Positions 21,009-31,797 of a stretch of 64,000 nucleotides of DNA are shown in pieces. Origin of the DNA: Wallemia ichthyophaga EXF-994 (taxonomy: Eukaryota; Basidiomycota; Wallemiomycetes; Wallemiales; Wallemiaceae). The translations under genes were made by a program, and so were the position numbers. Below the pieces are notes generated by a model that saw only the letters and a program-made list of their open reading frames with translations, was not told where the DNA came from and searched no databases. Each line of letters starts with the position of its first letter. Within the stretch, counting starts at the first letter, position 1. The stretch is taken from the NCBI RefSeq assembly GCF_000400465.1, contig NW_008806298.1:1-64000 (forward strand), given 5' to 3'.

Positions 21009-21957
21009 CTAGTTTACAAGTAATGCAGGGTCATTGAATGCGGCTGTAAAGTAAGGGTGTCTGAGTGCGTCCTCACAGCTCAATCTTCTGATGGGGTCGA
21101 ACTGGAGCAGTTTATCGAGGAGATCGATGGCTGGTAGGGTGTCAGCGTGATGTATCAGATAGAACAAAACACCAACCTAACGGATGTGCCTTAGGATAAA
21201 GGGTGTGCCAAGGCACCTTAGGGTAGCGTGGGAAGTTCCTAAGCTGAATTTCCGGGCTCTCAGCAGCGATCCTACGAAGTACGTCGTCTGATGGCGTACC
21301 GATGACCTTGATAATAGCGTTGAGTTGGTCGTTGTTATCTCTACCTCTAAACAGCGGCACGCCAGAGATCATCTCCGCGAGGATGCAGCCGGCACTCCAC
21401 ACATCTATGCTTGTGGAATACGTCTTGGACCCGAGGAGGACGTCTGGCGGTCTGTACCAGAGGGTGACGACCTCATTCGAGAAGGTGTTGACGGGTATAC
21501 CGAATGCTCTAGCGAGACCAAAGTCAGCGAGTTTGAGCTCGCCGCGCTTGTTTATGAGCAGATTTTGTGGCTTGAGGTCGCGATGCAGGACTCGATTCTC
21601 GTGACAGAATCCCGTACCTTTAATTAGCTGGTATGTGAAACTTCTGATGGTGTTAGGCTCCAGTGCACCTCTGTCGCCGTGACTGTCCATGTACTTTTTC
21701 AGATCCTGGTCCATGAACTCGAATACAAGCATCAGCTTAGTTTCTGTGTGTATTACGTCATGCAGCCTGACTATGTTGGGATGTTTGAGCTCCTTCATGA
21801 GAGATATTTCACGTATAGCTGTACTTGGTGTGCCTTCTTCCGCGTCGAGGTGTATTTCCTTAAGTGCGACAATGTCACTCGTGAGCCTCGATCTGCCCTT
21901 GTGGACAGAGGCGTAGGTACCCTCACCTAGCTTCTCGAGTTGTATATAATTCTGCAT
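21009..21957 (-). CDS. PHO85: Cyclin-dependent kinase Pho85
   Basis: Two exons (21177-21957 and 21009-21130) with a 46-nt GTTGGT intron, 300 aa, the usual Pho85/Cdk5 size. Visible motifs are the glycine loop [12 protein letters not shown], the VAIK-type Lys (VALKEI), the cyclin-binding helix PSTAIRE, the catalytic loop [19 protein letters not shown], the T-loop [10 protein letters not shown], and [11 protein letters not shown]. The second exon encodes the helix with [21 protein letters not shown]. The sequence [17 protein letters not shown], without a Thr/Ser phospho-acceptor at the CAK position, favours Pho85 over Cdc28. In yeast it acts with several cyclins in phosphate and nutrient signalling. 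Confidence 0.95.
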
Positions 21958-22075
21958 ATTTTCAGACCACTGTAATGGTAGTCGTCAAAGAGCACAGCGC
22001 TTCTCAACTGCTGTCAGCTTAGACGCGTCAAGCGATACTGAAATTGGAAAATATTAAAAATTCGGAAATAAAACA

Positions 22076-23064
22076 ATGGACGCAAATGATCAGGATGAGC
22101 AAGAGGTAGAATACTGTATCTGTAAATCTAATGGCGCCGACAATCTGCCAATGATTTTGTGCGAGGGGTGAGTTTGGTGGTATGTGTTGACACACCGGCT
22201 GAAGACACTCACGGCAGCTGCGAAATGTGGTACCATCTTCACTGTCTGGGATTTCAACCTGGAGATGATGAGCTGATCGATGTGTTCGTCTGTCCCGGTT
22301 GCGAAGAGAAGACAGCGCAAAGGACGAGCTGGCGTAGGAAGTGCAGCAGAGAAGACTGCAAACACGCTTCAAGACTGCCATTATCGATATACTGCTCGGA
22401 TGCTTGTGGAATCTACCTGATGAGTTTGAAATTACGTCAGGTGAATATACATCCCGAGTCTTTGGACGACGCAGCAGGTAAGATCGGCAACTACAACAAT
22501 ATTCCTTCGGTGGTTTTTGACGGCGATGGGAACAAGGTTTCCAGTGTAAGTCTTGCCGCTGAATCCAAGAAGGAAGACTGTTTGTCTAAGCTCTCCAAGC
22601 TCGCAAATCAGATAGAAGAATATACCAATCAAATTAGTCTACTCATAAAGCAAGAATCATACCATCAATTGGCGATATCACGCGCTAGTACTCTCTCAAA
22701 CCATTTGCTCACTCTCAACCAGAACACTTCTCCCGTAAAAACAAAGTCGAGAAAGGGAGCCCCACCACCGCCCAAAGGATATTGTGGATTCGACTATCGA
22801 CTGCTAGCAGATGACGATGAGTGGCCGGAATTCAACTCGCAGGACGTAGAAGCCATTCCCGTCGAGACGGATGGACTACTCTGCAACCTCAAAGAAAGCG
22901 CGTGCTCACGCCACAAGGAATGGAAGAAGATGATTGAGTATAAATTACAAGTTCATAGGTCTACTCTAGAAGCCAAGCAATTCAAATTACAATCAAGGCA
23001 GCAGGAATTAGTTTTGAAGGTGCGACATTTTGATAAAATTATTCAAATTAGCTTTAATATCTGA
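22076..23064 (+). CDS. SPP1: PHD-finger protein, Spp1/Cfp1-type COMPASS subunit
   Basis: Two exons (22076-22167 and 22218-23064) with a 50-nt GTGAGT intron, 312 aa. The intron interrupts the PHD finger. Exon 1 carries CICK...ILCEG and exon 2 CEMWYHLHCLGF...FVCPGC, completing the Cys4-His-Cys3 set. A second Cys-rich segment follows (CSREDC...YCSDACG), the Spp1/CXXC1 arrangement that contacts Set1. A coiled-coil C-terminal half comes next. In relatives the PHD finger reads H3K4 methylation for the Set1 complex. The stop codon lies inside the 3' end of LSM1 on the other strand (11-bp overlap). Set1-complex identity is inferred from the PHD plus YCSDxCG combination. Confidence 0.82.
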
Positions 23065-24055
23065 ATTGATTATGTTGCTGTTGTTGTTGTTGGTAGAATT
23101 GCTGCTGCTGGTGGTGGATGAAGCGTTGGTGCTGTTCAGGTGTGAGAATGGGTGTTTGTGGTGTTTGCATGGATTGTACGGGTTGCACACTTTGCGCATG
23201 TTGTGGCTGTTGAGCATGTTGCTGCGCGAGATGTTGCTGCTGTTGAGTGAATGCCATCTGCTGCTGTTGTGCCATAAGCATCTGTTGCTCTTCGATAGCC
23301 TTCAATTCACTCGCTTGCTGCTGCTGCTGTTGTTGGTGTTGCTGTTGTTGCATTATATACGCCCTCTGCTGCTCCATCTGCAACGCTGCTTCAGCTTCGG
23401 CTTCCAATTCCGCATCTCTCTTAAGCTGCTCAGCGTGTTGTACCTGCTGCTGTCTCGTGAATGCACTCGTCGATGGCTCGTGTCCGTAGTTGTGCACGTC
23501 TACGTCACCGTCGACCCTCTCAGTGCAAAATCCACGCTGTCTAAGTACAGCGTCTCTTACACTATCAGCCACCGCTCTATTTTCATCCAGTACAGCTGTT
23601 TTATTGAGAACGTCTTCAATTGGTGCTGATTTGAGTGGTACGACATCTTCGAAATCCAAGTCCTTTGAGGCGGGTGAGTTGGGCATCTCACTGGCAACTT
23701 GGAGACACTCACAACTTCACCCATCAGTACAACGTTCTCTCCTCTAATCAAGTATAACCCGCGCGGTATATCTGCGTATTCATCCTCTGCGTGTATTCGC
23801 TCAACTGCATCATTCAGGACCAAATTGGCTGGGAATTGATCGTATGAGATTGGCGTACCTATGCTAAGATGAGAAAACCCACCGAATTGATCATATGATC
23901 TCAGCACGCCGAAAATCTTCCTGCCATCTCTAAGTGCCACCAGCATCTTCTCTTTGCGGGAGTGTGAGGAGAGTTATTATGAGATAAAAAGCAAACTAAC
24001 TATCCACGCAGTTAAGCAGCTGCCCGGACGTCGTGAACGGCACCAGTGCTTCCAT
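23054..24055 (-). CDS. LSM1: Lsm1, cytoplasmic Lsm1-7 decapping activator, with Gln-rich tail
   Basis: Four exons: 24001-24055, 23883-23951, 23713-23828 and 23054-23662, 282 aa, introns 49, 54 and 50 nt. The Sm fold is complete: [49 protein letters not shown] forms Sm1 across two introns, and GLYLIRGENVVLMGEV forms Sm2. Lsm1 defines the cytoplasmic ring that binds deadenylated mRNA ends with Pat1 and promotes decapping. The domain ends near residue 85, after which come about 195 residues. The last 140 are Gln-rich with runs of up to 8 Gln, a prion-like composition not found in short Lsm1 orthologues. Confidence 0.93.
23085..23445. repeat. CAG/CTG-rich triplet tract encoding poly-Gln
   Basis: Imperfect GCTGTTGTT/CTGCTG repeats on the plus strand encode several Gln runs in the LSM1 tail on the minus strand. 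Plus-strand reading gives Leu- or Cys-rich shadow frames that are not genes. Such tracts can change length by slippage. Confidence 0.75.
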
Positions 24056-24618
24056 AGGCTAATTGGGTGTTGGGTGGGAGTGAATGAGAAGAGCAGTCAC
24101 TTAGCAAAATCAATAAGCGCGTAGATATTGAAAATCAACTTAAATTTATTTCATTTCACATAAAATCTATAAAATACAAGTCTAAATGGCTAAATAGCCT
24201 TGTTAAATGTGCCGCAGGACATTGACGCATACAATCATGCGGTAGATGCGAAGATCACCGTTTGTCGCGTCACCCAAGTCCCGTTGCATTTTTTGCTCTC
24301 TGACGCATATACGACTGGCATGGTAACTGACTGCTCAACCGAAGGAGCTATCTATCAACCAGCGCCTGTGATTTGTTAGCTTTGTGCTGCTTCCTTGATT
24401 TGTATATTTCGACTCACTTTTTGAAGCGTCATTCTTCTTTGCGTTAAAGAGGTAATTCTTAGCGGAGCTCAAATTTATAATCCGCGAAAATCTTCACTCT
24501 AGACACCTTTCTCGGTCATCATAGCGCAGGGCGGAGTAACGCATCCATTAACTCCTTTCCAGCGATCCTGAACTCTGTCGCTAATCACACGCCACCCATC
24601 TTTCTGACATCACCGACC
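24056..24618. other. Divergent intergenic region LSM1 / MBOAT gene
   Basis: About 560 bp of non-coding sequence containing both promoters. There are no long ORFs or convincing RNA gene. Confidence 0.5.
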
Positions 24619-25942
24619 ATGACTTCGCATACCAAAATAACGGATCCAAGCATATACACCAGATTACCCAGCCTAGCAGCAATGTATGATTATTTCACCA
24701 CAGATGATCCACACATGCTTCATCCAGATATCCGTGTACCCACAGCGGTACTCGTAGCCTATCTAGCCTTAATGGTACTCTGCGTCCTGAGTTTAGCAAT
24801 CCCACTGCCATCGCGTCAGCTCAAGATTATAAATCGCGGCCTAATGCTACCCGCAATCCTTTCCATATCAGCGTACATCTACCAAAAGTGTCTCTACTTA
24901 GACACAGCCGGAAACAGATTCTCTGTACCTAGCACCGCAGTAGTTAAGTATTAGCCGCGCACATCACTTCAAGCCCTTTAACGCTACTGCAGGCTTCACC
25001 TTGCGTGCGATCGACACACTCCTATTTTCAGGCGACCCACACAAGACATTCTTTCGTATAGACAAGCCCCACCCGCCCCGCACACTGCGCGAGGGGCTAG
25101 CATACTCTTTTTCCTTCTGGTTCACCTTCAGGGGCATCAAGTGGAATTGGAAATCGCGCAAGACGCCTACTTGGAGTGAGAATAACATTCCCACCCGCAC
25201 GCAATTTATACGCATGCACTTGCACAATTTGGCTTGGCGCTACGTCTTCATGGACGCGCTGGAGACGTTTCTTCGCAAGACCGGTTTCCTAGCATACCCG
25301 CCCCTGCTGATGAATGACTTGTCTTTGTTATCGCCACTGAGAAATGCAGCTGGTTTGGCACACGGTGTCCTTCTGTGGCAGGTCATTGATATGACTTACT
25401 CACTCTTTGTCATCCCTTGCGTCCTTCTTCGCATCAGTCATGTCGACGAATGTCCCCCTCAGTTTGGTCGCTTAGCAGACGCTACGACTCTAGCTGCCTA
25501 CTGGGCAACCCTATGGCATAGCAATTGGAAAAAGCCTTTCGTTGGTGTGTCATTAGGTGTTACTAGATTCTTCAAGTTACCCGCCATGTTCGGGGTTTTT
25601 GGTACTTTCATTATTAGCGGTATTTTTCATTCTCTTATTGCCTTAGCTGCGCATGGAGGTGATATACGAAGTTGGTCAGGCGCTGGTGCGATGCTCTCAT
25701 TCGCCGTTCAACCTATTGGACTCATTGTAGAGAGGTGTTTCATGTCTCACATTCTTCCACTCCTTCCAATTTCTGTCAGGAGATCCAAATTATTCAAGTC
25801 GTTATCTTATCTTTGGGTCACACTCTGGCTGTCCACCACAGCTAGTTTCGCATTCGACGAAGTCAACCAAGCCGGTTTAATGGCGAAACCACTTCTACCC
25901 TTCTCGCCTGTGCGATACATCCTCGATCAGATATATGCTTAA
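24619..25942 (+). CDS. Wax-synthase-like membrane-bound O-acyltransferase (MBOAT)
   Basis: Two open segments in different frames must be joined by one intron between about 24925 and 24973. My tentative model uses donor GTACCT at 24925 and acceptor AAG at 24973, giving 424 aa. Other junctions (for example an acceptor at 25000) are possible. The N-terminal part has two hydrophobic helices. The second part has RGIKWNW, the wax-synthase/Tri7-type entry motif, then YVFMDALETF, and DATTLAAYWATLWHSNWKKPF. The presumed active His lies in FGTFIISGIFHSL within a helix-rich region. Relatives acylate alcohols or secondary metabolites at the ER. It is not adjacent to other biosynthetic genes, so the substrate is unknown. 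Confidence 0.8.
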
Positions 25943-25977
25943 ATAATAACCATTCTATAGATCTTTCTAAGGCTTTT

Positions 25978-28441
25978 CTACAATTTCAATCCTGATGCAT
26001 TCTTGCCTTCTTCACTATTACCCTTCTTCTTCTTAGCGTTGGCCTCTCCCTTTCCAACAACAGTGACTCCTTTGCCCTGTGAAAGTTTCTTGAGAGCATC
26101 ACGCTTCTCATCTCCCACTGACATTCTCTGTTTGCGCGATTTGTCGTCGACCACATTTGCAATCTTAGCTCTATCTTTAGCGCGGGATTTACGAATCCTG
26201 CTACGTTGAGCACGTTTCTCCTCAGGTGCCATCTCTTCCTTAGACACATTACCGAATCGCGGACCGCTGTAAACTTCCTCAGGAGCTGCGCGACTAGCGT
26301 TCGATTGTGCAGTCGGCAGTGCATTCTCCAGACTAATAGATGGGGTGTTAGAAACTGTCTCAATCTGCGCCTTTGGTGCTGGTGGAGTGAAGTGGGCGTT
26401 AGATAGCGCGTCAAGTTTCGAAGAGAGCTGGTTCCACATTTCATCTATCTCTCGGTGCTCCTTGGTAAGTTTTTCGTCATCATTTATAGTGTTGCCCGTG
26501 TGCTCATTTGCGTAGAGATCTCCTAAACCTTGCGACGATTGTTGGTCACTCAACTCGAAAAGCCTAGATGGGAGGAATGGTTTTTCGTTCACTTGACTCA
26601 CCCTCTCCACATCGTTGAAGTGCTCATTTATTATACGCTGCTTGATTAAATCTTCGAGCGTCGATTGCTTCTCTTCAGTATTCTCAGGCGTAATTTTGTT
26701 GATGGTTTCGAAATCTAAATCTTCAGCTAACAGACTGTTTTCCGGGCGCGCTTTAGACGAGACTTCTCCTTTCAACGTCCATTCCTTCGCTGCGACATTC
26801 TCATCTTCGAGATCGGCTATTTGACGTGCGAGGGCTGTTCGTCTGCGACCATGAGCAGATGCAGGTGCTAGGGTAGTGTGAGCATTGATGTAAATATTAA
26901 AATGGTAGGAGGACCCACCTTCATCTCCATCTTCTTCCTCTTCTTCCTCGGCGAAGAGATCAGAGTTGAACTTCTCCATAGTAGCGTTCTCTGGATCATC
27001 TCCAGCTTCACCTTCCTCTTCCTCTTCCTCGTTTTCCTCAGCTTGCTCATTGTCGTCGCTGTTTTCCTCGTGGTCCATCTCCTCGTCAAGATCCTCCGCC
27101 TTCTCACCAAGAGCGTCCTCATCAAGCATATCGAGATCTCCATTCTCAAGATCGTCTGCATCGTCGTCGAAAGCCTCATCACCTTCCTCATCATCATCAG
27201 CGCTATCATCATCGTCATCGTCGCGCATGCTGCCTTTGCCTGGAAAATTGTGAGATGGACAAGTACAAGAGTGTGTCACCCACTTTTGTTCTTAATTTTT
27301 TGCACTTTGACGGAATCATCGAAGCGTACAGAAGATCTCCTTTTCTCCCTTTTCTCCTTCTTATCCTTCTTTTCTTTCTTATCCTTCTTATCCTTCTTAT
27401 CTTTCTTGGCATTGGGTTGTGTATCAGCGAGAGAGTAGCTTGGAGGTTTGGCATGAGACCATCCTTTACGAGGTGGAGCGAAAAAGTCGTTGAAGAAGAC
27501 GTCGTTTGCATTCTCGTCGTCATTCTCTAGTTGAGCTGCAGCCTCAGGGGAGAAGATGTCGACGTCCTCCTCTTCTTCACTATCTTCGTCCTCATCATTC
27601 CTCCTTCGCAGACGATCGCTGACCTCTTGATCTTCTGTCATTCTGTTGAAATCGTCTATGGAAAAGAAAGCATCATCAAGCCCCCAGACATCCTTCTTGG
27701 GCGGTTTGCCTGTGCTCTTCTTTCCTGCGGTCTCCTCTTCATCACTGCTATCTTGTTCTTCGTCGTTGAGTTTCTGATAACTGATTTCACCAATTGTAGG
27801 GTCGTCTTCACCATCAAAACTTGATTGGGAGCTACTTTCGTCCTCCTCGGCGTCATCGCTCCCGTCATCATCTAACAATCCCTCTGCTCTCAAAGCTTCA
27901 ATCTCTTCTGGTGAGAGATCATCCAAATCGATGTCTTCCTCTTCCTCATCTTCCTCGCCGTCGATAGCATCCTCGTCATTATCGTCTGGAATATCAGTCT
28001 GATCACTTGCGTCTACCAGTCTCTCCACCAAATCGCACATAACCTTGGCTCTGAGATCGAGTTGGTGGTAGATTTGATCATCGTTGAAGCCATCGATAAA
28101 GAGCTCATCTAAGGGAGTTTCTTCGATCTCCATATGCTCTTCTTGATCCGCACCGCCTCTCTTCCTTTTCTGCTGCTTCTTTTGGCGAGTTTCAACAGCG
28201 GGAATTTTGAAAGTTTGGAGGATATCGTTGATGTACTTGAGAGAATTCTTTTCGTCTTTAAGTCCTGTGGCCTTGTCAGTGCCGTGTTGGGCGAGTGCAA
28301 ATACTCCCACGCACCACGATCGAATAATTCTTTACTGGCTTCGAGTGAGGAGTGCTTGAGCTCATCGTCGCCGTTTACGAAAGCGCCTGATTTTGTGGAT
28401 AATATATTTATGTAGTTATCCAATATTCCATTCCGTGCCAT
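25978..28441 (-). CDS. MPP10: Mpp10, U3 snoRNP / small-subunit processome protein
   Basis: Four exons: 28315-28441, 27284-28264, 26919-27239 and 25978-26867, giving 772 aa. The 51-nt intron at 26868-26918 is in frame and could be overlooked; removing it restores a normal DGDEA-PASAHGRRR join. The core of the protein is highly acidic (long Glu/Asp runs). The Mpp10 hallmarks are FFAPPRKGW, a KKDKK-repeat basic stretch, VRFDDSV, and the ALARQIADLEDENVAAKEW segment followed by PENSLLAEDLDFE. It scaffolds Imp3/Imp4 on pre-18S rRNA in the nucleolus. It converges with the MBOAT gene (35 bp) and diverges from MHO1 (116 bp). Confidence 0.93.
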
Positions 28442-28557
28442 CTTCGCGGTACTTGATAGAGATGTGAGGGAGGTGAGACGCGGCGTAAACCCAATCGCTT
28501 TCTTAATTTGATTTGCGTTCCTCTAAGAAGCGTACATCTTAATCTCCAACTTCCAGC

Positions 28558-29707
28558 ATGTCATCAATCAGAGAAGCGACGCACGCAGGCGCCTGGTACT
28601 CAGCCAATCGTGGGTATATCCAACGAATCCGCTCGCTTCTAATCGCCACACAGCATCCACGCTCACCAATCAGCTAACTGGCTGGTTCAGCGATGCAGCC
28701 GACGCAGGCGTGACCAGCGATCCGAAATGCAGAGTGGTAATTGCACCGTCAGTCTCTTCGGCTAACGAAGCCCTGCGCCTCCAAAGCTAACCCTGCACAC
28801 AGCCACGCTGGCTTATCTTTCAGCGGTCGCACAGCAGCGCACGCATACTCTGCGGCTACGCTGAGCAACTACAAGCGCATCATTATGCTGGGGCCCAGCC
28901 ACCACGTCTATCTCGACTCCTGCGCCCTGTCCCCTTTCTCCTCCTACGATACGCCTTTCGGTCCGCTCAGCGTAGATAAGGGAGTGAATGACGATCTGGC
29001 CAAGTGCGGCGCGTTCAAACGCATGAGCAGATCTACCGATGAGGATGAGCACAGCTTCGAAATGCATACTCCGTTTATTAAGACCTTATCTAGGGAGTGG
29101 GTACTTTTTCCGACACATCCGGCCATTTCACTCATAATGCAAAAGACACGATATAAAAATCGTCCCAATCCTCATTGGCAGTCTCTCGCACGAGCAGGAA
29201 GTGGAGTTTGGCGCTTATCTGTCCAAGTACATCAACGACCCTGAGACACTCTTCGCTATTTCGTCTGATTTCAGTCATTGGTGGGTGCTTTCGACACAAA
29301 ACGCTTTATCCTGACGTCTCATGCCTAGGGGATCGAGATTCAGATACACCTACTACAGACCATCGCCCTCCTCAGACGGACGCAGACTAGCGAAATCAGA
29401 CAGCACACATAAAGACGAAGATGCTGTACATGAGAGCATAACAGGGTTAGACCACGAGGCATGGGATATACTCAGTGGTGCCCTCTCCAACCCCCAACGC
29501 TCACATGAAAACTTTACCAAGTATCTGCGCAAGACAGGCAACACCATCTGTGGAAGACATGCGTTTGGCGTGTTGCTGGGTGCAATCAGACATGCAAACA
29601 AAGATTATGACGGTCATGTGCAATGGACGCACTACTCTCAATCCTCCAAGGCACTTTCCGCCAACGATAGCAGCGTCAGCTATTCTGGAGGCTATATGGC
29701 ATTTTGA
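28558..29707 (+). CDS. MHO1: MEMO-family protein (Mho1)
   Basis: Five exons: 28558-28609, 28654-28747, 28803-29096, 29146-29280 and 29329-29707, 317 aa, introns 44-55 nt. Splicing gives the full MEMO fold: GAWYSAN at the start, then VVIAPHAGLSFSGRTAAHAY, IIMLGPSHHVYLDSCALS, DEHSFEMHTPFIKTL, IKIVPILIGSLSHEQE, ISSDFSHWGSRFRYTYY, and a C-terminal CGRHAFGVLL. The three metal-ligand positions of copper-binding MEMO proteins (His in PSHH, the EHS-type loop, and Cys near CGRH) are present. The human homologue is linked to ErbB signalling and copper binding; the fungal role is poorly defined. Splice joins were chosen so that every conserved block is in frame. Confidence 0.92.
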
Positions 29708-29985
29708 TCACGTTTCCTGGATATGTCAATGTAATGTGTAATTCAAATTTATATCTATACAAGAGTTGTTTGGCTACAGAACTATAGCTGCTACAAGTTA
29801 ATTTCGTAATTTAGGATAAGTTTGTATCAACGAGATTCCATTGAGTCACAAATGAGTATTATAAATAAGTTTGCTTTATCTGGTAAGTTGCTGAGTCTAT
29901 TGTAATTTTAATTGAGTATGCGCTGAAAGTAGTGAAAAGTTTGACTTTAATGGTAAGATTTAAAGTTTCCACTAATGCATAATGT

Positions 29986-31113
29986 CTACTTAGTATGGAC
30001 GCTCTTCATAAGAGCGCTCAATGCTTCACTTCCAAATTTACCCTTAGGATAGCATATGAAGAGTGGTTGATGTTTTACATCGAATTTCTCCCTGAATGCA
30101 CCGCGATTGGTGAGTCCAGCAGCCGAAACGATAGAGTTGTACATCTTGGACAACCATGCCATCCTCATACTGCTTAGATTGTGCGTCGGAATAAGCTGAT
30201 CAGCGGCACTTATTCCGAAGCTACAATAGAGCACGCCTTGCGCTTGGAGTGACTCGAGGACATGATGCAACTGGTGCTCGCTCACGCCTCGAGGCGCGTT
30301 AGGGAACACTATCGAGTGTTCGATTTGATGACAACTTGATGAAATTTTCGATAAAACGGTGAATCCCCATATCTAGGATGTGCGTTAGAGCGATACAAAC
30401 AAGTTGAACTCCTACCCACTTTCCTAGAATCTCCATGACGCGCGTAGAAAAGACGACGATGATTAAGATCGACCCATGGTTGCAGGTCTTGAGTAGCGAT
30501 CTGGATACCGGTACGCTTCTTCTTCCAATCGTGAATACCTTGTTCAACAGCCGCTTTGTCGCTGTCTGAGATTTCGTGCACCTCATCCACTACAATTCCT
30601 TCTTTTATCGATCTGCGTACATTGCTACGAACATCCCTAGAACGCATGAGGTTGACAGTGGATAAGTCGACAATGTCCTAATAGAAACAGTTCAGCTGCA
30701 ATACACCTATTTAACGCGCAACACACCTGTCTTATACACGATAAACTCGACCAATTGAGATCAGGCTCAGACAAAACGCGCTCAAATTCCTCCCCGACGC
30801 ATGTCCACACACAAACTAGCCCATTGGACTGGCAGAAATGGATAAACTTTCTCGCGACAGTTGCCCAGCGTGATTTGTCGCAAATGGGAGATCCCCATGC
30901 AATGACATAGTCCTTGTGCTTCGTGTATCCCTGTATACCTTCCCTAACGTTGCCCGTGTCATCCTCGTTATCGTCCTCGGATGAGCTGCTCTCCAGACCG
31001 TTAGCATCCATTTTGGTGAACTCCTTCCAAATTTCATAACGCTTATCCAACCACGAAGGACCGGCTGGCTGGTTGTAGCTGTTGCTGATACTATCTGCGA
31101 TATCTGACTTCAT
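29986..31113 (-). CDS. DUF2156 (LPG-synthase C-type) protein, ErgS-like candidate
   Basis: Three exons: 30727-31113, 30420-30677 and 29986-30372, 343 aa, introns 49 and 47 nt. The start is ATG 31113; an upstream TTG is ignored. The product follows the fungal DUF2156 pattern: YVIAWGSPICDKSRWATVARKF, VCVWTCVG, an Arg-rich NVRRS segment, IHDWKKKRTGIQIATQDLQPWVD, HRRLFYAR, IVFPNAPRGVSE, MYNSIVSAAGLTNRGAFREKFD, and YPKGKFG near the end. DUF2156 domains transfer aminoacyl groups from tRNA to lipids. In fungi they are fused to aspartyl-tRNA synthetase (ErdS) or stand alone (ErgS, ergosteryl-glycine). This protein has only the DUF2156 part, so ErgS-like activity is a hypothesis. Confidence 0.75.
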
Positions 31114-31797
31114 TTGGTATCTGCGCTGTTTAATGTGAAGATACAAATTTCGGCTCCATCGAATACGTGCTAATTTTTTTGCCTATGATTCATACGTGAT
31201 ACGCAGTACCGTGCAAACGAAGAATTTCAAAGTCTTTGAAGAAATCGTATTTATTTTGCTGCTCTCTCGCACACTCAATTCCAATCCCACTCCCATAAGG
31301 ATAAATTTTCCTTTAGTTCCTCCCAATGACTTCATCTCACCTCGATCAGCACAGTGATTATCCGAAGAGCTTGGCTGTTTGGCGGACGCATTGGAATAAA
31401 TTTACTTTTGCTCATTTTCTACATGAGTTTTTCAAGTTAATTTTCCCCGTTCATTCCTGCACCAGGGTACCCATTGGAGTAATGGTAACTGGCCGGTTAG
31501 CAATTCGCAATAATGTAACCTGTGAAGTTATGTCCGCTAGCCAGCTACATGCGCCCAACTATATCCCCACATATTTATAATCAAGCTGCTTACGCGATTG
31601 CAGTTGGTGCCTCGCCAGGCTCAGCACCGCTATTTATAGTCATAGGATGGTAGACAGAAAAACACTTCTAATATCTTCTTATTGCTTCATAAAATTCTTT
31701 ACACTACCATATGGGAAAGCAAAAAAGCAAGAAAATTTATTTAAAACGAAGAATATTGTACTTGTGTTTAGAATGAATATCATGAGTAATAGCACCA
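31114..31797. other. Intergenic with one short unrecognised ORF
   Basis: About 680 bp between the DUF2156 start and the VTS1 stop. A plus-strand ORF of 84 codons (31326-31580) begins with ATG and has a mildly hydrophobic middle (HFLHEFFKLIFPV), but I recognise no family. The rest looks non-coding. Confidence 0.4.

Noticed and set aside
23030-23629. Leu-rich plus-strand ORF over the LSM1 tail
   Set aside because: Shadow of the Gln triplet repeats.
26878-27438. Hydrophobic plus-strand ORF, resembling a membrane protein
   Set aside because: Reverse complement of the acidic Mpp10 segment; Glu/Asp codons read backwards give Leu/Phe/Ser/Val.
30299-30586. QLVCIALTHIL segment as coding in the DUF2156 gene
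   Set aside because: It is in a different frame and falls in a GTGGGT...CCTAG intron; removing it gives a continuous family-like protein.
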